Source: Alysiella sp. (GTDB taxonomy: Bacteria > Pseudomonadota > Gammaproteobacteria > Burkholderiales > Neisseriaceae). Taken from it: DNA of 9,415 nucleotides. Under the pieces are notes generated by a model. It saw nothing but the letters and a program-made list of their open reading frames with translations. It had not been told where the DNA came from and made no database searches. The translations under genes were made by a program, and so were the position numbers. Below are positions 6,682 through 9,415 of this stretch, one piece after another. The stretch spans positions 1-9,415 of the forward strand of contig NZ_JAUNEC010000059.1 in NCBI RefSeq assembly GCF_030525755.1. Reading direction: 5' to 3'. Numbering within the stretch: the stretch's first letter is position 1; the number at the start of each line of letters is the position of its first letter.

Positions 6682-7923
6682 TTATTGCGCCACAGAAGCC
6701 GCTTGGCTTTCTGATGCCGCTTGCACCACAGCAACACTTGATGCTGCCTGAACAGGTTTAGTATTGATGCTTTCAGGCAGCCATTCTTTTGGCGTAACCT
6801 TTTTTGCCCCCATTATGCCTGCAATCATCGTGCCATTCACAATCACTTTATCGCCGGCCTGTAAACCTTTTGTGATGACCCAATTATTGCCTTGCTGACC
6901 TGCAATGGTAACAGGACGTGGCTGCATTTCACCATCAGGCGTAACCACCAAAACCACATCGTTTTGACCGCGTGTAACCGCCTGTTGCGGTACTAAAAAA
7001 GCATTATCTATGCTGGAGAAAGGCAATTTCACACGCACATACAAACCGCTCATCAGCACCAAATCAGGATTGGGTACAGCCACACGCAAAGTAATCTGTC
7101 CAGTATTGGCATCAACCACAGGATTCACAAACAACAAACGCCCCTTATGTTCATATTCGCTGCCATCTTCCAACACAATGCCCACTTCAATATTTTGATT
7201 GACTTTGCGCTCATTATTGGCAAACTGACGGCGCAATTTCATGATTTCGCTTGCCGATTGCGTGATGTTCACATACATTGTGTCATTTTGCTGAATCAAA
7301 GCCATAGGTGTTTGACCCGCTGCAACCAACGCCCCTTCGCTGATTTTGGATTCACCAATCACACCTGAAATAGGCGCCACAATGCGTGCATGGTTCACAT
7401 TCACTTGTGCAGCACGAATGGCTGCTTGTGCCAACTGAACTTGCGCTTCGGCAGAACGTTTTGCCAACAATGCCGCATCGTACTCTTGCTTGCTGATGGC
7501 ATCAGCAGCCAATAGGGGTTGATAACGCGCCAAATCGGCATTAGCTTTACTTAATGATGCTTGCGCCGTCAATAAACTGGCACGCGCACTGGCTAAATTT
7601 GCCGCATAACTTGCGTCTTCCAACTGATACAAAGCCTGTCCAGCACGCACAAACGTCCCCTCTTCAAACAAACGGCGTTTCACGATACCACTAACCTGTG
7701 GCACGATGGTTGCAGAACGCACCGATTCCAAACGTGCGGGCAAATTATTTTCCAAGACAACGGTTTGAGGTTGAACCGTAACCACGCGTACTTCTGGCAC
7801 AGGAGCCTGTTGCGCTGCCTGCGCTTGTGCTGCTACCTTATCATCTTTGCCACACGCACTCAAAGCCAAAGCTGTTGCCAACGCCAAAGCCCCCATGCGC
7901 CAAGTTGAATTGAATGATGTCAT
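6682..7923 (-). CDS. mtrC: Periplasmic adaptor lipoprotein of the MtrCDE pump (membrane fusion protein)
   Basis: The 413-residue product matches Neisseria MtrC, the AcrA-type adaptor linking MtrD to MtrE. The signal peptide ends in lipobox LSAC with lipidated Cys24, anchoring it in the inner membrane. Domains in order: membrane-proximal strand at about 44-65; biotinyl-lipoyl half-motif (VPQVSGIVKRRLFEEGTFVRAGQALYQLE, about 74-102); alpha-hairpin about 105-180 with YQPLLAADAISKQEYDAA; second lipoyl half (IVAPISGVIGESKISEGALV, 181-200); beta-barrel to about 300; and a C-terminal region with VPQQAVTRG and KKVTPKEW. It ends in an Ala/Ser/Gln/Val-rich tail, as in Neisseria. The ATG at 7921-7923 is chosen because GGGA lies 6 bases upstream and a normal signal peptide follows. 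An in-frame ATG at 7972-7974 would add 17 residues but has no RBS. It is the first gene of mtrCDE. Confidence 0.95.
   Translation of the reverse strand: MTSFNSTWRMGALALATALALSACGKDDKVAAQAQAAQQAPVPEVRVVTVQPQTVVLENNLPARLESVRSATIVPQVSGIVKRRLFEEGTFVRAGQALYQLEDASYAANLASARASLLTAQASLSKANADLARYQPLLAADAISKQEYDAALLAKRSAEAQVQLAQAAIRAAQVNVNHARIVAPISGVIGESKISEGALVAAGQTPMALIQQNDTMYVNITQSASEIMKLRRQFANNERKVNQNIEVGIVLEDGSEYEHKGRLLFVNPVVDANTGQITLRVAVPNPDLVLMSGLYVRVKLPFSSIDNAFLVPQQAVTRGQNDVVLVVTPDGEMQPRPVTIAGQQGNNWVITKGLQAGDKVIVNGTMIAGIMGAKKVTPKEWLPESINTKPVQAASSVAVVQAASESQAASVAQ
6741..6783. repeat. Inverted pair of near-DUS inside the 3' end of mtrC
   Basis: ATGCTGCCTGAA (6741-6752, plus) and the minus-strand TGGCTGCCTGAA (6772-6783) each match the DUS at 11 of 12 positions. 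They are inverted and can form a stem of at least 10 bp (GCTGCCTGAA with TTCAGGCAGC) in the mtrC mRNA. They encode WLPES and PVQAAS of the C-terminal tail (about residues 381-395), a stretch that varies between MtrC proteins. Confidence 0.65.
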
Positions 7924-7996
7924 ACTTTTTCCCAATATAATTGATGATGCTGTTGTGAAAATTTTAAAATTCATTTACATCTGAAATAATGTGAAC

Positions 7997-8028
7997 AGGC
8001 TGCCTGAAAGCAATAAACTTTTCAGGCA
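7997..8028. repeat. DUS and imperfect inverted partner in the mtrCDE leader (hairpin)
   Basis: An exact AGGCTGCCTGAA lies at 7997-8008 (plus). Its inner part TGCCTGAAA (8001-8009) is complementary to TTTCAGGCA (8020-8028), giving a 9-bp stem with a 10-nt loop. The predicted mtrCDE start site is near 8053, so the hairpin would sit in the untranslated leader of the efflux mRNA, about 75 bases before the mtrC start. No T-tract follows on the minus strand, so it does not look like a terminator. Confidence 0.65.
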
Positions 8029-8052
8029 ACATGATGTGTTTAACAATGTAAA

Positions 8053-8072
8053 GTGTGCTATTATACATACAC
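8053..8072. promoter_or_regulatory. Candidate MtrR operator over both -10 boxes
   Basis: GTGT (8053-8056) and ACAC (8069-8072) flank 12 bases and form a short dyad covering the -10 elements of both divergent promoters. A second weak dyad, TTTA-N6-TAAA, lies at 8039-8052. The position suits repression and autoregulation by the adjacent TetR-type regulator, but the arms are only 4 bp and no match to the gonococcal MtrR site is claimed. Confidence 0.3.
8056..8064 (+). promoter_or_regulatory. Predicted extended -10 promoter of mtrR
   Basis: The plus strand reads TGCTATTAT, an extended -10 (TG-n-TATTAT, one mismatch). Transcription would begin near 8071. A TTAACA at 8040-8045 is too close to act with it as a standard -35, but is 16 bp from an alternative -10, TATACA (8062-8067). 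The leader to the preferred mtrR start would be about 65 bases. Confidence 0.45.
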
Positions 8073-8089
8073 CGATGAATGGAAAGCAA
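8060..8089 (-). promoter_or_regulatory. Predicted mtrCDE promoter
   Basis: On the minus strand there is a perfect TATAAT (8060-8065) with TTGCTT (8084-8089) 18 bp upstream. The -35 keeps only the TTG of the consensus. Transcription would begin near 8053, giving a leader of about 130 bases before mtrC that contains the DUS hairpin. Its -10 overlaps the mtrR -10 on the opposite strand by five base pairs. Confidence 0.55.
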
Positions 8090-8135
8090 ACTTTTTCTAT
8101 TCCCCAATCCAAACACAAATTCAATCCAAAAAATC

Positions 8136-8771
8136 ATGAGAAAAACCAGAGAAGAAGCCGAAAAAACCCGACAACAACTGCTTGATGCCGCCCTAGATGT
8201 GTTTTGGCTGCACGGTGTCAGTCATGCCACTTTACAAGAAATTGCTCAAAACGCTGGTGTAACGCGTGGCGCACTATATTGGCATTTTAAAAACAAGGAA
8301 GATTTGTTTGAAGTCCTATTTGAACAATGCTACACACCCTTTTTGCAAAAATTGCAAACTGCAGCCCAGCAACCAGAACAGGCTTTAACACATTTGCGTG
8401 GCGTTTTTTGTGAATTGTTTGACCTACTGGAAAATGACACACGACAACAAAAGTTTTGTAATGTTATGCACCTAAAATGTGAACACACCCCCAAAAATGC
8501 CCCGATTACCAAATTGGCAGAAAACTATCATCACCGTTTTCATGAAGAAATCACGCGCATTTTGCTGCTGGCACAACAGCAAAACAGCCTGCCTGAAAAC
8601 ATAGATATTGACAAAATTACCTTATATTTAAAAAGTAATATCACAGGTCTGATTCTATTGTGGTCCAATAAACCCGAAAACATCAAATTAAGCGAAATGG
8701 GTCAAATGATTGTGGACACCACCATTCATACCTTGCAAAATTCACCCCAATTTCTCAAGCAAACTGCCTGA
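8136..8771 (+). CDS. mtrR: TetR-family transcriptional repressor of the efflux operon
   Basis: From the ATG at 8136 the product is 211 residues, against 210 for gonococcal MtrR, and begins with the same MRKT. The DNA-binding helix-turn-helix (about 33-52: LQEIAQNAGVTRGALYWHF) is followed by KNKEDLF, a very close match to MtrR. The C-terminal ligand-binding domain shares the KCEHT segment at 114-118. MtrR represses mtrCDE and is relieved by hydrophobic inducers. The gonococcal hot-spot Gly45 is conserved; position 39 is Asn instead of Ala. An in-frame ATG at 8079-8081 would add 19 residues not seen in the family. Neither start has a recognisable Shine-Dalgarno. The gene is divergent from mtrC. 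A one-mismatch DUS at 8586-8597 encodes SLPEN, and the stop codon lies within a DUS-like hairpin arm. Confidence 0.93.
   Translation: MRKTREEAEKTRQQLLDAALDVFWLHGVSHATLQEIAQNAGVTRGALYWHFKNKEDLFEVLFEQCYTPFLQKLQTAAQQPEQALTHLRGVFCELFDLLENDTRQQKFCNVMHLKCEHTPKNAPITKLAENYHHRFHEEITRILLLAQQQNSLPENIDIDKITLYLKSNITGLILLWSNKPENIKLSEMGQMIVDTTIHTLQNSPQFLKQTA
8586..8597 (+). repeat. DUS-like 12-mer in mtrR (11/12 match)
   Basis: AGCCTGCCTGAA differs from the window's DUS only at the third base and lies in frame in mtrR (residues 151-155, SLPEN). Confidence 0.5.
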
Positions 8772-8798
8772 AACTCGTGCTTCTGCTTTTTCAGGCAG
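8764..8798 (+). terminator. Probable mtrR terminator hairpin from an inverted DUS-like pair
   Basis: CTGCCTGAAA (8764-8773) and TTTCAGGCAG (8789-8798) form a perfect 10-bp stem with a 15-nt loop. The mtrR stop codon (8769-8771) lies in the first arm. The second arm belongs to a minus-strand near-DUS (8790-8801, 11/12). The bases after the stem (CCCATAATG) lack a T-tract, so termination may be weak or Rho-assisted. Confidence 0.5.
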
Positions 8799-8833
8799 CC
8801 CATAATGAACACACTCAAACAGCTTGAAAACGG

Positions 8834-8839
8834 TATAAT
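8834..8839 (+). promoter_or_regulatory. Possible -10 box in the mtrR-tkt intergenic region
   Basis: A perfect TATAAT occurs here, but the hexamer 17 bp upstream (ACACTC) is not a credible -35. If used, it would give a leader of about 200 bases for tkt. The rest of the mtrR-tkt gap (8772-9043) shows only the near-DUS pair and no RNA gene or additional ORF that I can support. Confidence 0.3.
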
Positions 8840-8894
8840 GCCCAGCTTCATTTACCCCATACCAATTTAAATAACCACATACTTTTATCCTGTT

Positions 8895-8966
8895 TTCAGG
8901 CGGCCTTACAATACATCAATAATCAGAATGGTGTATTTTAGGTTATCCATATTTAAGCTGCCTGAA
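8895..8966. repeat. Diverged inverted near-DUS pair upstream of tkt
   Basis: The minus strand at 8895-8906 reads AGGCCGCCTGAA and the plus strand at 8955-8966 reads AAGCTGCCTGAA; each is 11/12 to the window's DUS. They are inverted 48 bases apart and could pair with mismatches. The left copy is also one base from the AGGCCGTCTGAA dialect of other Neisseria. Confidence 0.5.
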
Positions 8967-9043
8967 AGCCTATTTTTTAATCACTTACCCCTTAACTTGC
9001 TGTTTCAACATTGTTTCAATTACCTTAAATACAAGGAAAAATC

Positions 9044-9415
9044 ATGCAACCCACCCAAACCGCCAACGCAATCCGTTTCTTGTCTATGGACATGGTGCAA
9101 CAAGCCAATTCGGGACACCCCGGTGCGCCCATGGGCATGGCAGACATGGCAGACGTGTTGTGGCGCGAATTTTTGCAACACAATCCCCAAAATCCCCAAT
9201 TTTTCAACCGCGACCGCTTTGTTTTGTCCAACGGTCATGCCAGCGCGTTGTTGTACAGCGTGTTGCATTTGAGCGGCTATGATTTGTCGCTTGATGATTT
9301 GAAAAATTTCCGCCAACTGCACAGCAAAACCGCAGGACACCCCGAATACGGCTACGCTGCTGGCGTGGAAACCACCACAGGCCCACTCGGTCAAGGCATT
9401 GCCAATGCGGTGGGC
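9044..9415 (+). CDS. tkt: Transketolase, N-terminal 124 codons (partial, continues beyond right edge)
   Basis: The open frame runs from the ATG at 9044 to the window end without a stop and matches the N-terminal thiamine diphosphate-binding domain of transketolase almost position for position with E. coli TktA. Visible signatures are SGHPGAPMGMAD with His25, DRFVLSNGHAS with His65, FRQLHSKTAGHPE with His99, and TTTGPLGQGIANAVG with the GPLGQG loop at 113-118. The enzyme moves two-carbon ketol units between sugar phosphates in the non-oxidative pentose phosphate pathway in the cytoplasm. The RBS AAGGA at 9033-9037 lies 6 bases upstream of the ATG. About 540 residues should follow outside the window. 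Its codons are visibly richer in G and C at third positions than those of mtrR or aphA, as often seen for highly expressed core genes. Confidence 0.97.
   Translation, partial: MQPTQTANAIRFLSMDMVQQANSGHPGAPMGMADMADVLWREFLQHNPQNPQFFNRDRFVLSNGHASALLYSVLHLSGYDLSLDDLKNFRQLHSKTAGHPEYGYAAGVETTTGPLGQGIANAVG

Noticed and set aside
7924..7974. 17-codon N-terminal extension of MtrC from the ATG at 7972-7974
   Set aside because: No RBS precedes it, while the ATG at 7921-7923 has GGGA at good spacing and gives a normal lipoprotein signal peptide.
8928..9272. A 114-codon plus-strand open frame upstream of and overlapping tkt
   Set aside because: It overlaps 229 bases of a clear transketolase in another frame, has no recognisable domain, and no good RBS; it is a shadow frame.
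9020..9394. A 124-codon minus-strand open frame opposite tkt
   Set aside because: It is the antisense of a strongly conserved transketolase N terminus; its length follows from the codon use of tkt.

Overview
The window looks like a chromosomal segment from a member of the Neisseriaceae. Two lines of evidence support this. First, the efflux locus in the middle encodes proteins whose sequence and gene order match MtrR, MtrC, MtrD and MtrE of Neisseria. Second, the 12-mer AGGCTGCCTGAA, a DNA uptake sequence (DUS) dialect that I recall as typical of Simonsiella and its relatives, occurs seven times exactly and several more times with one mismatch, often as inverted pairs. The canonical gonococcal/meningococcal ATGCCGTCTGAA was not seen. 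The genus cannot be fixed from this window alone; a Simonsiella/Alysiella-like oral neisserial is the best guess.

Layout from left to right. The 5' end of ychF (minus strand, running off the left edge) is followed by aphA, a periplasmic class B acid phosphatase on the minus strand with its own non-DUS hairpin terminator. Divergent from aphA is pdxH (pyridoxamine 5'-phosphate oxidase, plus strand). pdxH and the efflux operon converge on one perfect inverted-DUS hairpin (1802-1846) that can end transcription from both sides. The efflux operon is on the minus strand in the order mtrC (periplasmic adaptor lipoprotein), mtrD (RND inner-membrane pump), mtrE (outer-membrane channel lipoprotein). Divergent from mtrC is mtrR (TetR-family repressor, plus strand). 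After a DUS-rich intergenic stretch, the first 124 codons of tkt (transketolase) run off the right edge.

MtrC, MtrD and MtrE should assemble into a tripartite proton-driven pump that exports hydrophobic agents, detergents, bile acids, dyes and macrolides, with MtrR repressing the operon from the shared intergenic region. The predicted -10 elements of mtrR and mtrCDE lie on almost the same bases of opposite strands, so the two promoters are likely to exclude one another.

Nothing here amounts to a wholly undescribed system. The points worth a second look are the alternative DUS hairpins between mtrD and mtrE, the overlapping divergent promoters, a glutamine in MtrD at the site equivalent to gonococcal Lys823, an enlarged periplasmic loop in MtrD, an inverted repeat across the pdxH promoter, and the possibility that aphA was acquired horizontally.
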